NCBI GenBank assembly: GCA_019119025.1
Contig: DWXV01000051.1
Span: 1-64,000, forward strand
Direction: 5' to 3'
Origin: Candidatus Allofournierella excrementigallinarum
GTDB lineage: Bacteria > Bacillota > Clostridia > Oscillospirales > Ruminococcaceae
Length of the DNA: 64,000 nucleotides
The position numbers and the translations under genes were made by a program. Shown in pieces: positions 1-8,574 of the stretch. Positions within the stretch are counted from its first letter, which is position 1; each line of letters opens with the position of its first letter. The notes under the pieces were generated by a model. That model ran no database searches and was not told the DNA's origin. It was given only the letters and a program-made list of their open reading frames with translations.

Positions 1-45
1 CACGAATTCCAGTTGTCCTCGATTTTCTGCGTTCTTTACCAGCAT
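1..45 (-). CDS. transposase N-terminus (partial), IS1182-like
   Basis: Only the first 15 codons are inside the window: an ATG at 45-43 reading MLVKNAENRGQLEFV off the left edge. A GGGTGAG-type ribosome-binding site lies just upstream on the reverse strand, and a TATAAT box (63-68) sits about 18 bases from the ATG. The peptide resembles my memory of the opening of clostridial IS1182-family transposases, which continue with a 'LVPKDHLLRKID'-type stretch; that continuation is not visible here. The reading frame, RBS and promoter are seen; the family call is recollection from a very short peptide and could be wrong. Confidence 0.45.
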   Translation of the reverse strand, partial: MLVKNAENRGQLEFV

Positions 46-92
46 TTTTCTCACCCTGCTCCATTATACCGCATTTCTTCCCTTTATACGAC

Positions 93-120
93 AAAAAGGC
101 CACCGAAAGGTGACCTTTTT
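93..120. terminator. hairpin with A/T flanks, possible IS-end or bidirectional terminator
   Basis: A 12-base arm AAAAAGGCCACC (93-104), GAAA loop and arm GGTGACCTTTTT (109-120) form a stem with one C/A mismatch on the forward strand, which becomes a G-U pair on the reverse strand. It lies just outside the transposase promoter. It may insulate the element or mark its outer end. Confidence 0.5.
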
Positions 121-130
121 CGACAAGCTG

Positions 131-160
131 ATCCACCGGCTTTCGCCGGTGGATTTTTTT
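131..160 (+). terminator. Rho-independent terminator
   Basis: Perfect 10-bp stem ATCCACCGGC/GCCGGTGGAT with a TTTC loop, followed by seven T. It points rightward, but the only thing seen to its left is the start of a reverse-strand transposase. The forward gene it originally served must therefore lie beyond the left edge or beyond an inserted element. Confidence 0.8.
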
Positions 161-221
161 GCGTATATCCTTTATAATAAGATACAAAACGGCGGTGCGC
201 CGAAAAACGGAGGGCTGCGCG

Positions 222-1337
222 ATGGAAAAAACGGTCACGGCGGTGCTGGTGGCGGCGGGTTCGTCCCGCCGGATGGGGTTCGACAAACTCTCGGCCCCGC
301 TGGGCGGCGGCACGGTGCTGTCTGCCAGCGCGGCAGCCTTCGACCGCCATCCCCTCGTCACCGACCTGGTGCTGGTCACCGGGGCGGACGAGACCGCGGC
401 CCGCGCCGCAGCGGCCCGCTGCCAGAAACCGGTGACGCTGACAAAGGGCGGCGCCACCCGCGCGGCCAGCGCCCTGGCGGGCGTGCGGGCGGCGAAGGGG
501 GAGCTGGTGGCCATCCACGACGCGGCCCGGCCCTTCGTCAGCGAAGCGATCATCACCCGCGTGCTGGAAGCGGCGGAAAAAACGGGCGCGGCTGCCCCGG
601 CGGTGCCGGTGAAGGACACCATCAAGCTGGCGGACGGCGCGGGCCTTGTGGAGAGCACCCCGCCCCGCCAGAAGCTCTTTGCCATGCAGACGCCCCAGTG
701 CTTTGACCGGGCGGCGTATCTTGCGCTGGCCGGCGACGAGGCGGTCACCGACGACTGCCAGCTGTTCGAGCAGGCGGGCCGGCCGGTGCGGCTGGTGGCG
801 GGCGAGTACGAAAACTACAAGATCACCACCCCCGACGACCTGAAAGGAGAAAAGACCATGCGCATCGGCCACGGCTACGACGTACATAGACTGGTGGAGG
901 GCCGGGACCTGATCCTGGGCGGGGTGAAGATCCCCTGTGAAAAGGGCCTCCTGGGCCATTCCGACGCGGACGTGCTCACCCACGCGGTGATGGACGCGCT
1001 GCTGGGCGCGGCGGCCCTGGGGGACATCGGCAGGCACTTCCCGGACTCGGACCCCGCCTACAAAGGGGCGGACAGCCTGGCCCTGGCCCGCCGCGTGGCG
1101 GCGCTGCTGGCCGAACAGGGATACCGCCCCGTGAACGTGGACGCCACCATCCTCTGCCAGGCGCCCAAGCTCGCGCCCCACATCCCCGCCATGGCCCAAA
1201 ACCTTGCCGCGGCCCTGGGGCTGGAGCCGGGCGCGGTGAGCGTGAAGGCCACCACGGAGGAGCATCTGGGCTTCACCGGCCAGGGCCTGGGCATCGCCGC
1301 CCACGCGGTAGCCCTGCTGGAAGGCGGCAAAATATAA
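222..1337 (+). CDS. ispDF: bifunctional IspD-IspF (MEP pathway)
   Basis: Fusion of two enzymes of the MEP isoprenoid pathway. Residues 1-212 are IspD (2-C-methyl-D-erythritol 4-phosphate cytidylyltransferase): nucleotide-binding [14 protein letters not shown] near the start and HDAARPFV in the middle. Residues 213-371 are IspF (MECDP synthase): [29 protein letters not shown] with metal-binding Asp/His, and [20 protein letters not shown] at the end. The start is ATG 222, 8 bases after GGAGG (209-213). TATAAT at 173-178 is a likely -10 box. Fused IspDF is well known in alpha- and epsilon-proteobacteria and less usual in Clostridia. The junction keeps a good RBS (AGGAGA 845-850) before the IspF methionine (ATG 858), so free IspF may also be made. 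Both domains look complete. Confidence 0.95.
   Translation: MEKTVTAVLVAAGSSRRMGFDKLSAPLGGGTVLSASAAAFDRHPLVTDLVLVTGADETAARAAAARCQKPVTLTKGGATRAASALAGVRAAKGELVAIHDAARPFVSEAIITRVLEAAEKTGAAAPAVPVKDTIKLADGAGLVESTPPRQKLFAMQTPQCFDRAAYLALAGDEAVTDDCQLFEQAGRPVRLVAGEYENYKITTPDDLKGEKTMRIGHGYDVHRLVEGRDLILGGVKIPCEKGLLGHSDADVLTHAVMDALLGAAALGDIGRHFPDSDPAYKGADSLALARRVAALLAEQGYRPVNVDATILCQAPKLAPHIPAMAQNLAAALGLEPGAVSVKATTEEHLGFTGQGLGIAAHAVALLEGGKI
858..1337 (+). other. ispF: possible internal translation start for free IspF
   Basis: ATG 858 opens exactly at the first residue of the IspF domain ([12 protein letters not shown]), 7 bases after AGGAGA (845-850). The 159-residue product would have the usual length of stand-alone IspF. 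The frame is the same as the upstream IspD part with no stop between, so this would be a second product nested in ispDF. Seen in sequence; use of this start is inference. Confidence 0.4.
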
Positions 1338-1365
1338 AATATAACGGCATGCCGCGAAAAAAACT

Positions 1366-1393
1366 TTGCAAGAAAACAACGGTATGTTATACT
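1366..1393 (+). promoter_or_regulatory. sigma-A promoter of cdaA operon
   Basis: TTGCAA (1366-1371), 16-base spacer, TATACT (1388-1393). It lies in the 114-base gap after ispDF, about 60 bases before the cdaA start, and is the only clear promoter before the long run of closely spaced genes down to 14185. Confidence 0.7.
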
Positions 1394-1451
1394 AAAAGTT
1401 GAGATTTTCGGCGCCCGGCTGGACTGGGGCGCCTGACAGGGAGGGCTTGGC

Positions 1452-2339
1452 TTGGCAGACTGGTTCGAAAGCGGAACGCTGACCATGGTATTCAACAATT
1501 TCCGTGCCATCACCCAGGACCCGCGCAACATCCTGGACATCCTGATCGTCGCCTTCGTCGTCTACGAGGTGATCGCCCTGGTGCGCAAGACCCGGGCGGC
1601 GCAGGTGGCCAAGGGCGCGGGGGTGCTGCTGGTGGGCTACGCCGTGGCCTACGCGCTGGAGCTGCGCACCGTGACCTATCTGATGAACGCGGTGCTGCAG
1701 ATCGGCTTTCTGGCGCTCATTGTGCTGTTCCAGCCGGAGCTGCGCCGGGCGCTGGAGCAGGTGGGCCGCACCGACAAATGGGCGTCGAACCTGTTCCACA
1801 GCCGGCGGACAGACCCCAGCCTGCGGGGCAAATGGCAGAACGCCTGCCTTGCCATCTGTGACGCCGCCGAACAGCTCAGCGACACCAACACCGGCGCGCT
1901 GATCGTGCTGGAGCGCGGCTCCAACCTCTCGGAGATCATCCGCACCGGCACCGCCATCAACGCCGACGTGAACCCGGAGATCCTGGGCACCATCTTTTAT
2001 GAGGGCACCCCCTTGCACGACGGCGCGGTGGTGGTGCGGGACGGCACCCTCAAGGCCGCGGGATGCGTTCTGCCCCTTTCCGACAATCTGGAGATCGGCA
2101 AGGACATGGGCACCCGCCACCGGGCGGCTTTGGGCATGAGCGAAAACTCCGACGCGGTGGTGGTGGTGGTCAGCGAAGAGACCGGCATCATCTCCATGGC
2201 CAAAAACGGCGTGCTGATCCGCCGTCTGGACCGGCAGAATCTGTTCAACCTGCTGCAGGAGGAACTGGTGCCTCCCGAGGAGAAGGAATCCAAGAAGGCG
2301 CTGTTCTGGAGAGGGAAAAATGAAAAAAAGAAAGATTGA
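1452..2339 (+). CDS. cdaA: diadenylate cyclase CdaA (membrane)
   Basis: Makes the second messenger c-di-AMP from two ATP at the cytoplasmic membrane; c-di-AMP controls potassium and osmotic balance and cell-wall homeostasis in Firmicutes. The N-terminal third is hydrophobic (membrane helices about residues 25-90). The DisA_N catalytic domain follows, with the DGA motif (LHDGAVVV, about residue 190) and the RHR motif (GTRHRAALG, about residue 221). At 295 residues it is a little longer than the usual CdaA of about 270. The start is TTG 1452, with GGGAGGG (1439-1445) 6 bases upstream; no ATG suits the RBS. The 3' end overlaps cdaR by 20 bases, so the two are translationally linked. Confidence 0.95.
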   Translation: MADWFESGTLTMVFNNFRAITQDPRNILDILIVAFVVYEVIALVRKTRAAQVAKGAGVLLVGYAVAYALELRTVTYLMNAVLQIGFLALIVLFQPELRRALEQVGRTDKWASNLFHSRRTDPSLRGKWQNACLAICDAAEQLSDTNTGALIVLERGSNLSEIIRTGTAINADVNPEILGTIFYEGTPLHDGAVVVRDGTLKAAGCVLPLSDNLEIGKDMGTRHRAALGMSENSDAVVVVVSEETGIISMAKNGVLIRRLDRQNLFNLLQEELVPPEEKESKKALFWRGKNEKKKD

Positions 2340-3600
2340 CCGTTCCTTTTTGAACAACCGGGGCGTGAACATCCTGCTCTCGCTGGGCATCGCCCTGCTG
2401 ATCTGGACCATCGTCACCGTCTACGTCGACCCGGATCAGACCAACAGGCTCAAGGGCGTGCCGGTGAACTTTGAGCAGGACAGCCAGATGTACACCAGCC
2501 TCGGGCTGGACATCATCAACGAACCCCAGGCCCAGGCCACGGTGGAGCTGGCGGGCAACGGCACCGACGTCTACGGCCTCACCGCGGACAATGTGCTGGT
2601 CTACCCCGACTACTCGGTGGTCAAGGGCGCGGGCACCTGGGAACTGAACCTGCTGGTGCGGGTGCTGGGCAACAGCGCCTCCCGGGTCACCGCCGCCACC
2701 TCCGACACCGTGACCGTGGTGTTCGACACCATCGAGAGCAAGGAGTTCACCGTGCAGGTGGAGATGGACCAGCAGATCACCATCGCCGACGGATACGTGC
2801 TCCACAGCACCACCGCCGCGCCTTCCATCGTGACGGTGCGCGGGCCGGAGAGCGAGGTGGAGAAGATCGGCAGCATCGTGGCCAAGGTGCCCGCCAGCAC
2901 CGACCTGGAGAACCTGTCCACCAGCAAGATCGCCACCGTCACCCTGGAAGTGCGGGATGTGAACAACCAGCCCATGGACCTGGAATTCTCCAGCCTGGAC
3001 AATTCCATCGTGGACGTGAACCTCACCGTCTACCAGAACGCTGAACTTCCCCTGAGCGTCAACTTCATCAACTATCCGCCCAACTTCGACCTGGAGTCTC
3101 TGGACTACACCCTCAGCCAGGAGACCATGGCGGTCTCCGGCCGCTCGTCGGTCATCCAGAACCTCACCGAGATCACCGTCAGCGACTTTGACCTGTCCAG
3201 CTTCCAGCTGGACAAGGTCTACCAGCTGCAGGTGAACCTGCCCAGGGGGGTGGAGAGCCGCGACAACATCACCACGGTCAACCTCACCTTCAACACCCAA
3301 GGCTACGCCGCCAAGACCATCAACGTCAGCCAGATCCGGGTCATCAACCAGCCGGCCAACATGCAGATCAGGGCGCTGGATTCCCGCATCAGCAGCGTGA
3401 CGCTGGTGGGCCCCGAGGAGGAGCTGGAGGCCCTGAGCCCCAACAGCGTGGTGGCGGTGGTGGACGCTTCCGACATCCAGATCGCCGAAGGCCGCGAAAA
3501 GCTGGCCGCCAGCATCCAGATCCCGGCTTCCACCACCATCTTCGCCACCGGCAGCTACTCGGTGGAGTGCCAGGTCAGCGCCAGCAGCGCGCAGGACTGA
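2320..3600 (+). CDS. cdaR: YbbR-domain regulator CdaR
   Basis: Regulatory partner of CdaA: in Firmicutes the extracytoplasmic YbbR domains modulate the cyclase. The 426-residue protein has a short basic N-terminus, one membrane helix at about residues 18-37 (GVNILLSLGIALLIWTIVTV) and then a long, beta-rich, Thr/Val-rich exported region consistent with about four YbbR repeats. Start ATG 2320 lies inside the end of cdaA, with GGAGAGGG just upstream. The third usual member of this operon, glmM, does not follow; instead a flavoprotein gene starts on the last base of the cdaR stop codon. Confidence 0.9.
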   Translation: MKKRKIDRSFLNNRGVNILLSLGIALLIWTIVTVYVDPDQTNRLKGVPVNFEQDSQMYTSLGLDIINEPQAQATVELAGNGTDVYGLTADNVLVYPDYSVVKGAGTWELNLLVRVLGNSASRVTAATSDTVTVVFDTIESKEFTVQVEMDQQITIADGYVLHSTTAAPSIVTVRGPESEVEKIGSIVAKVPASTDLENLSTSKIATVTLEVRDVNNQPMDLEFSSLDNSIVDVNLTVYQNAELPLSVNFINYPPNFDLESLDYTLSQETMAVSGRSSVIQNLTEITVSDFDLSSFQLDKVYQLQVNLPRGVESRDNITTVNLTFNTQGYAAKTINVSQIRVINQPANMQIRALDSRISSVTLVGPEEELEALSPNSVVAVVDASDIQIAEGREKLAASIQIPASTTIFATGSYSVECQVSASSAQD

Positions 3601-5192
3601 TGCTGCTGGTGCGCGGGGTTCGCCTGCCCCTGGATACGCCCCGGCCCGAGGCCGAGGCGGCGGGCCGGGCGATGAAGATTTTGAAGATATGCCCCGGCGA
3701 TGCGGCCGGCGCAGGCGTGGCCCGCCTTTCGGTGGACGCCCGCCACGGCCGGCCCTCGCTGGTGTATACCATCGGCGTGCGCCTCAAAGACGAAGGTGCG
3801 GAACTGGCTTTGGCCGGTTCCGCGCCTTGTGTTGCATTGGCCCGCCATGCCGAGTACCGCCCGCAGCCCGGCGGCGCGCCGCTGGACGACCCGCCGGTGG
3901 TGGCGGGCCTCGGGCCCGCGGGGCTTTTCGCCGCGCTGGCGCTGGCCCGGGCGGGCTACCGGCCGCTGGTGCTGGAGCGGGGCCCGGCCCTCGAAAAGCG
4001 GGTGGCCGCAGTGGAGCGCTTTTTCGCCGGCGGCGCGCTGGAACCCGGCGCCAACATCCAGTTTGGCGAGGGGGGCGCGGGCACCTTTTCCGACGGCAAG
4101 CTCACCACCCGCATCGGGGACGAGTTGTGCGGCTTTGTCACCGACACCCTGCTGGCCCACGGCGCGCCCGCCGCGATCGCCTGGCAGCAGAAGCCCCATG
4201 TGGGCACCGACCTCTTGCGGGGGGTCATCGCCTCCATCCGCGCCGAGATCGAGGCCCTGGGCGGCCGGGTGCTCTTTGAGACCGCCCTCACCGGGCTGAA
4301 AGAAAAGAACGGGCGGCTGACCGCCGCAGACACCACGGCGGGGCTCATCCCCTGCCAGCGTCTGGTGCTGGCGGTGGGCCATTCCGCCCGGGACACCTTC
4401 GCCATGCTGGCCGAAAACGGCCTGCCCCTGACCGCAAAACCCTTTTCGGTGGGCTTTCGGGCTGAGCATCTGCAAACGGACATCGACCGCGGCCTCTACC
4501 ACGCCGCCGCCGGCCACCCGGCGCTGCCGCCGGGGGAGTACCAGCTGAGCCATCATGTGGGCAAGCGGTGCGTCTACACCTTCTGCATGTGCCCCGGCGG
4601 GCAGGTGGTGGCCGCCGCCAGCGAGGAGGGCGGCGTGCTGACCAACGGCATGAGCTACCACGCCCGGGCGGGCAGAAACGCCAACGCGGCGGTGGTCATC
4701 AGCGTGGACGGCTCCGACTTCGGGGGCGACGCCATGAAGGCGGTGGCCTTCCAGCGGCAGCTGGAGCAGGCGGCCTTCAAGGCGGGCGGCAGCGACTACA
4801 CCGCCCCCGCCGAGACCGCGCAGAGCTTTTTGAACGGGGAGGGAGCCCTGCGCCTTGGTGCGGTGCGGCCCACCTATGACCGGGGCGTGCGCGCCTTCGA
4901 CCTGGGCAGCCTGCTGCCCGGAGAACTGGCCGCCGGCCTGCGCGCCGGCCTTGCCGCCTTTGACCGCAGGCTGCCGGGCTATGCCGGGCCGTCGGCGGTG
5001 CTCACCGGCCTCGAGACCCGCACCTCCAGCCCCGTGCGGCTGGAGCGGGGGGCGGACTTCCAGTGCGCCGCGCTGCCCGGGCTCTACCCCTGCGGCGAAG
5101 GCGCGGGTTACGCCGGCGGCATCATGAGCGCCGCGGTGGACGGCCTGCGGGTGGCCCGGGCCATCATCGAAAGCAGCGCCCCCGCAAAGTAA
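3600..5192 (+). CDS. FAD-dependent dehydrogenase, COG2509 family
   Basis: Uncharacterised NAD(P)/FAD-dependent oxidoreductase conserved in Clostridia. The Rossmann-type dinucleotide motif is slightly diverged (VVAGLGPAGLFAALALARAG, about residues 100-119). GEGGAGTFSDGKLTTRI follows in the middle, and the C-terminus carries the FAD-closing pattern YPCGEGAGYAGGIMSAAVDG. It is 530 residues, normal for the family. The ATG at 3600 shares its A with the cdaR stop (TGATG) and has only a weak RBS, so it is probably translated by coupling to cdaR. An in-frame ATG at 3567 is possible but lies inside cdaR. Substrate and role are unknown. Its position directly after cdaR says it is co-expressed with c-di-AMP synthesis, not that it takes part in it. 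Confidence 0.85.
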   Translation: MLLVRGVRLPLDTPRPEAEAAGRAMKILKICPGDAAGAGVARLSVDARHGRPSLVYTIGVRLKDEGAELALAGSAPCVALARHAEYRPQPGGAPLDDPPVVAGLGPAGLFAALALARAGYRPLVLERGPALEKRVAAVERFFAGGALEPGANIQFGEGGAGTFSDGKLTTRIGDELCGFVTDTLLAHGAPAAIAWQQKPHVGTDLLRGVIASIRAEIEALGGRVLFETALTGLKEKNGRLTAADTTAGLIPCQRLVLAVGHSARDTFAMLAENGLPLTAKPFSVGFRAEHLQTDIDRGLYHAAAGHPALPPGEYQLSHHVGKRCVYTFCMCPGGQVVAAASEEGGVLTNGMSYHARAGRNANAAVVISVDGSDFGGDAMKAVAFQRQLEQAAFKAGGSDYTAPAETAQSFLNGEGALRLGAVRPTYDRGVRAFDLGSLLPGELAAGLRAGLAAFDRRLPGYAGPSAVLTGLETRTSSPVRLERGADFQCAALPGLYPCGEGAGYAGGIMSAAVDGLRVARAIIESSAPAK

Positions 5193-5252
5193 AACTGTTT
5201 TTTCGCCCCTTTGCGGGCGCAAAGATACCCCTTGGAAAGGCAGGTGGCCGTT

Positions 5253-6518
5253 ATGGCCGAGAACCAGAAACCCAGAGACCCCTATCAATACGAGCGCATC
5301 CTGCGCCAGAAGGTGCAGCAGACGTTCAACGAGCAGAAAAACGCCGGAAAGCCGGCCGATGGGCAGGGCGGCGCAACACCGCCGCCCCCGGTGCGGGACT
5401 CTGCCCAGGAGCTGGCCCAGAGCATCCATGAACTGGGCCGGGTCATCGCCCAGGAGGTGGGCGGCGCTTTGGGCGACGCCACCCGTGAGATGGGCAGCGC
5501 TTTGAGCGGCGCGGCCCGGGACGTGCGCAAGAACGCCGCCCAGCAAAAACACCAGAGCCAGGCCCAGCAGGCCGCCCGGCGGGCGGGAGACGCCCTGGCC
5601 TCCCGGATGAACCAGGCCGGTTCGAGCCTTTCCTCCGGCCTGCGCGACGGGCTTTGCATCTTCGGCGGCACCCTGGCGGTCATCTGCGCGGTAGTCGCCG
5701 GCCTCATGGCGCTGACGGCGCTCCTCAGCCTCGCTTTTTACTTTGATGTGATCGTCCTCATCTCTCTGGTGTTCCTGCTGGGCGTCACCGCCGCTTTCGC
5801 TTTCGCCGCCCGCTGGGCCTTCAGCCAGCCCGCCCGCCGCGGGCGTATGCGGCGGTATCTGGCCGCCATGGGCAGCGACCGCTCGGCGCCGCTGCAGCGC
5901 ATGGCCGAAGCCGTCCGCCGTCCGGTGAACTACGTCAAAAAAGACCTGGACCGCATGATCCGCCAGGGCTGGCTGCCCGACGCCTTTTTGGATGACGACG
6001 ACGGGGTGTTCTTCATCAGCGCCGCCGAGTACCGCAACCTGCAGCGCCGGCAGGAGGCCGCCGCCCGGGCCGAGGCGGCGCCTTCCGGCGCGAACGAGCT
6101 GGCGGAACTGATGCAGCAGTGCACCGACTTCGATTTTCTGCTGGGCGAGCACATCGCCTCCATGACCGACCAGCCCGAACTGCGGGACAGCCTGCTCCAC
6201 ATGCGGGTCACCACCGCCGACATCCAGAACTGGGTGAAGGCCCACCCCGCCAGCGCGGGCAAGGTGCGCAAGTTCGCCCGCTACTACATGCCCACCACCC
6301 TCAAGCTGCTGCGCACCTACGCCGACGTGAAGGACCAGCAGGGCGAGGCCGCAGGCAGCATCCGCCAGGAGATCGGCGGCATCCTCGCCACCCTGAACAC
6401 CGCCTTCGACAACCTGCGAAACGACCTGCTTTCCGACACCGCGCTGGACATCTCCAGCGAGATCAGCGCCATGCAGACCATGCTGGCCCAGGACGGGCTG
6501 GCGGAATACCAATCTTGA
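5253..6518 (+). CDS. XpaC-family membrane protein
   Basis: 421-residue protein. The first 120 residues are charged and Gln/Ala-rich; two hydrophobic segments fall at about 130-155 and 160-190. The C-terminal half matches the XpaC ('5-bromo-4-chloroindolyl phosphate hydrolysis') family: a LRDSLLHMRVTTADIQNWV-like region, KFARYYMPTTLKLLRTYADV, and a terminal ISSEISAMQTMLAQDGL. The biochemical function of XpaC is not established; it is often encoded beside a TelA-type tellurite-resistance protein, which is absent here. The start is ATG 5253 after GGAAAGG/AGGTGG. It follows the flavoprotein by 60 bases and precedes recJ by 19, within the same transcription run. Confidence 0.8.
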   Translation: MAENQKPRDPYQYERILRQKVQQTFNEQKNAGKPADGQGGATPPPPVRDSAQELAQSIHELGRVIAQEVGGALGDATREMGSALSGAARDVRKNAAQQKHQSQAQQAARRAGDALASRMNQAGSSLSSGLRDGLCIFGGTLAVICAVVAGLMALTALLSLAFYFDVIVLISLVFLLGVTAAFAFAARWAFSQPARRGRMRRYLAAMGSDRSAPLQRMAEAVRRPVNYVKKDLDRMIRQGWLPDAFLDDDDGVFFISAAEYRNLQRRQEAAARAEAAPSGANELAELMQQCTDFDFLLGEHIASMTDQPELRDSLLHMRVTTADIQNWVKAHPASAGKVRKFARYYMPTTLKLLRTYADVKDQQGEAAGSIRQEIGGILATLNTAFDNLRNDLLSDTALDISSEISAMQTMLAQDGLAEYQS

Positions 6519-6537
6519 CCATAAGGAGCTCTGACCC

Positions 6538-8571
6538 ATGAATTTCCGCACCTGGCAGGTACCCAAGCCCGATGAAAAAACCGTGGCCAGACTGGCCGCG
6601 GCCATCGGCGCGCCCGGCCTGCTGGCGCGCATCCTTGTGGCCCGGGGGCTCTCCAGCCCCGAAAAGGCCATGGCCTTCCTCACCCAGGACGCTCCGTTGA
6701 GCGACCCCTTTGCGCTGAAGGATATGGACAAGGCCGCGGCGCGTATCCTGAAAGCGGTGGATTCGGGCGAAGCCATCGTCATCTTCGGCGATTACGACGT
6801 GGACGGCATCACCGCCACCGCCCTGCTGTTCGAGCATCTGCGGGGCATGGGCGCCAGCGTGCGCTGCAAGCTGCCCAGCCGGGACGAGGAGGGCTACGGC
6901 CTCACCGTGCCCATCGTGGAAAGCCTTGCGGAAAAAGGGTTCAAGCTCATCATCACGGTGGACAACGGCATCTCGGCGGTGCAGGAGGTCAGGCGCGCCG
7001 CCGAGCTGGGGGTGGACGTGGTGGTCACCGACCACCATCTGCCCGGCGCGGCGCTGCCCGAGGCGGCGGCGGTGGTGGACCCCGCCCGCGCCGACGACGA
7101 AAGCCCCTTCAAATGCCTTTCCGGCGCGGGGGTGGCCTTCAAGCTGTGCGCCGCGCTGGACGGCTGCCCTGCCGAGGAGCTGCTGGAGCAGTGCGGGGAC
7201 CTGGCGGCCATCGGCACGGTGGCGGACGTGATGCCCCTCACCGGCGAGAACCGCACCATCGTCAAGCGCGGCCTCGCCTTGCTGGAAAACTGCGAGCGGC
7301 CCGGCCTTGTGGCGCTGCTGGAGGGCTGCGGCCTGGACGGCAAGCCCGTCACCTCCGAGAACATCAGCTTCGCTCTGGCGCCGCGGCTCAACGCCGCCGG
7401 CCGGATGGACTCCGCCTCCACCGCGCTGCAGCTGCTGCTGTGCGAAGATCATGAAAGGGCCCAGGCCCTCACGGCCCGCCTGAACCAGGCCAACGCCGGC
7501 CGGCAGGCCGCCGAACAGGCCATCCTCTCCGAGGCCGAGGCCCAGATCGCCGCCGACCCCGCCCGCCTGCGGGACCGGGTGCTGCTGGTCTGGGGCGAGG
7601 GCTTCCACCCCGGCGTCATCGGCATCGTGGCCAGCCGCCTGGTGGAAAAATACGCCCGGCCCGTGCTGGTCATCAGCGTGCAGAACGGCGAGGGCAAGGG
7701 CTCCGGGCGCAGCGTGCCCGGCTTCAACCTCCACGGGGCCATCAGCGCCTGCGCGCCGGTGCTCATCCGCTTCGGCGGCCACGCCATGGCGGCGGGCCTG
7801 TCGGTGAAGGAGGAGAACATCCCCGCTCTGCGCCGGGCCATCAACGAGTTCGCTGCCAAAGAGTATCCCGTGCTGGAGACCCCGCCCCTGCGCCTGGACG
7901 CAGCCGTTCGGCTGGACTCCCTCACCGTGGCGGACGTGGAGAGCCTTTCCTATCTGGCCCCCTGCGGCCACGAAAACCCCGCCCCTGTCTTCTTTTTGCA
8001 GGACGCGGTGGTGGACGGCGTCTTCCCGGTGAGCGACGGCAAGCACACCCGGCTGCGCCTGCGGCAGGGCAGCGGCAGCATCTTTGCCGCCTGCTTCGGC
8101 ACCGCCCCCGCCCAGCTGGCCTACCAGCCGGGAGACCGGGTGGACGCGGCTTTGAGCCTCTCGGTTTACGAGGGCAAAAACGGGCCCCAGCTCTCCGCCC
8201 GGGTGCGGGCGCTGCGCCCGGCGGGCTTTGCCGACGAAGCCGTGCGGCAGGCGGCCCTTTACGAAGCGTTCAACTGCGGCGCGTCCCTCGCAAGCGAGGA
8301 AAAGCGCCTGCTTTTGCCGGACCGGGCCCACATCGCGGCCCTCTACCGGCTCATCCGGCAGGAGGGCGCCTCGGTGGACGACCTGCTGCCCCTGCTGGCG
8401 CGCATGGGGGCGCAGAACACCGGGCGCACCCTTGTGGGCCTCAAAGCCCTGCGCCAGCTGGGCCTGGTGCAGGTGCGGCGGGAAAACGGCGCCCGCCGGC
8501 TGGCCCCGGCGCCGGTGGAAGGCAAGAAGGATCTTTCCGCCGCGCCCATTCTCAAAGCTCTGGAGGCATGA
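6538..8571 (+). CDS. recJ: single-strand exonuclease RecJ
   Basis: 5'-3' single-strand DNA exonuclease of recombination and mismatch/base-excision repair, Mn/Mg-dependent. DHH-phosphoesterase motifs are in order: IFGDYDVDGITA (about residue 80), TVDNGIS, VVVTDHHLPG and IGTVADVMPLTGENR. The DHHA1 part follows with GEGFHPGVIGIVASRLVEKY, GSGRSVPGFNLHGA and FGGHAMAAGLSV. Then comes an OB-like region and a divergent C-terminal domain. At 677 residues it is nearer the proteobacterial length than the roughly 780 of Bacillus RecJ. The start is ATG 6538 with AAGGAG (6522-6527). It ends three bases before the RSH gene. Confidence 0.95.
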   Translation: MNFRTWQVPKPDEKTVARLAAAIGAPGLLARILVARGLSSPEKAMAFLTQDAPLSDPFALKDMDKAAARILKAVDSGEAIVIFGDYDVDGITATALLFEHLRGMGASVRCKLPSRDEEGYGLTVPIVESLAEKGFKLIITVDNGISAVQEVRRAAELGVDVVVTDHHLPGAALPEAAAVVDPARADDESPFKCLSGAGVAFKLCAALDGCPAEELLEQCGDLAAIGTVADVMPLTGENRTIVKRGLALLENCERPGLVALLEGCGLDGKPVTSENISFALAPRLNAAGRMDSASTALQLLLCEDHERAQALTARLNQANAGRQAAEQAILSEAEAQIAADPARLRDRVLLVWGEGFHPGVIGIVASRLVEKYARPVLVISVQNGEGKGSGRSVPGFNLHGAISACAPVLIRFGGHAMAAGLSVKEENIPALRRAINEFAAKEYPVLETPPLRLDAAVRLDSLTVADVESLSYLAPCGHENPAPVFFLQDAVVDGVFPVSDGKHTRLRLRQGSGSIFAACFGTAPAQLAYQPGDRVDAALSLSVYEGKNGPQLSARVRALRPAGFADEAVRQAALYEAFNCGASLASEEKRLLLPDRAHIAALYRLIRQEGASVDDLLPLLARMGAQNTGRTLVGLKALRQLGLVQVRRENGARRLAPAPVEGKKDLSAAPILKALEA

Positions 8572-8574
8572 CCC

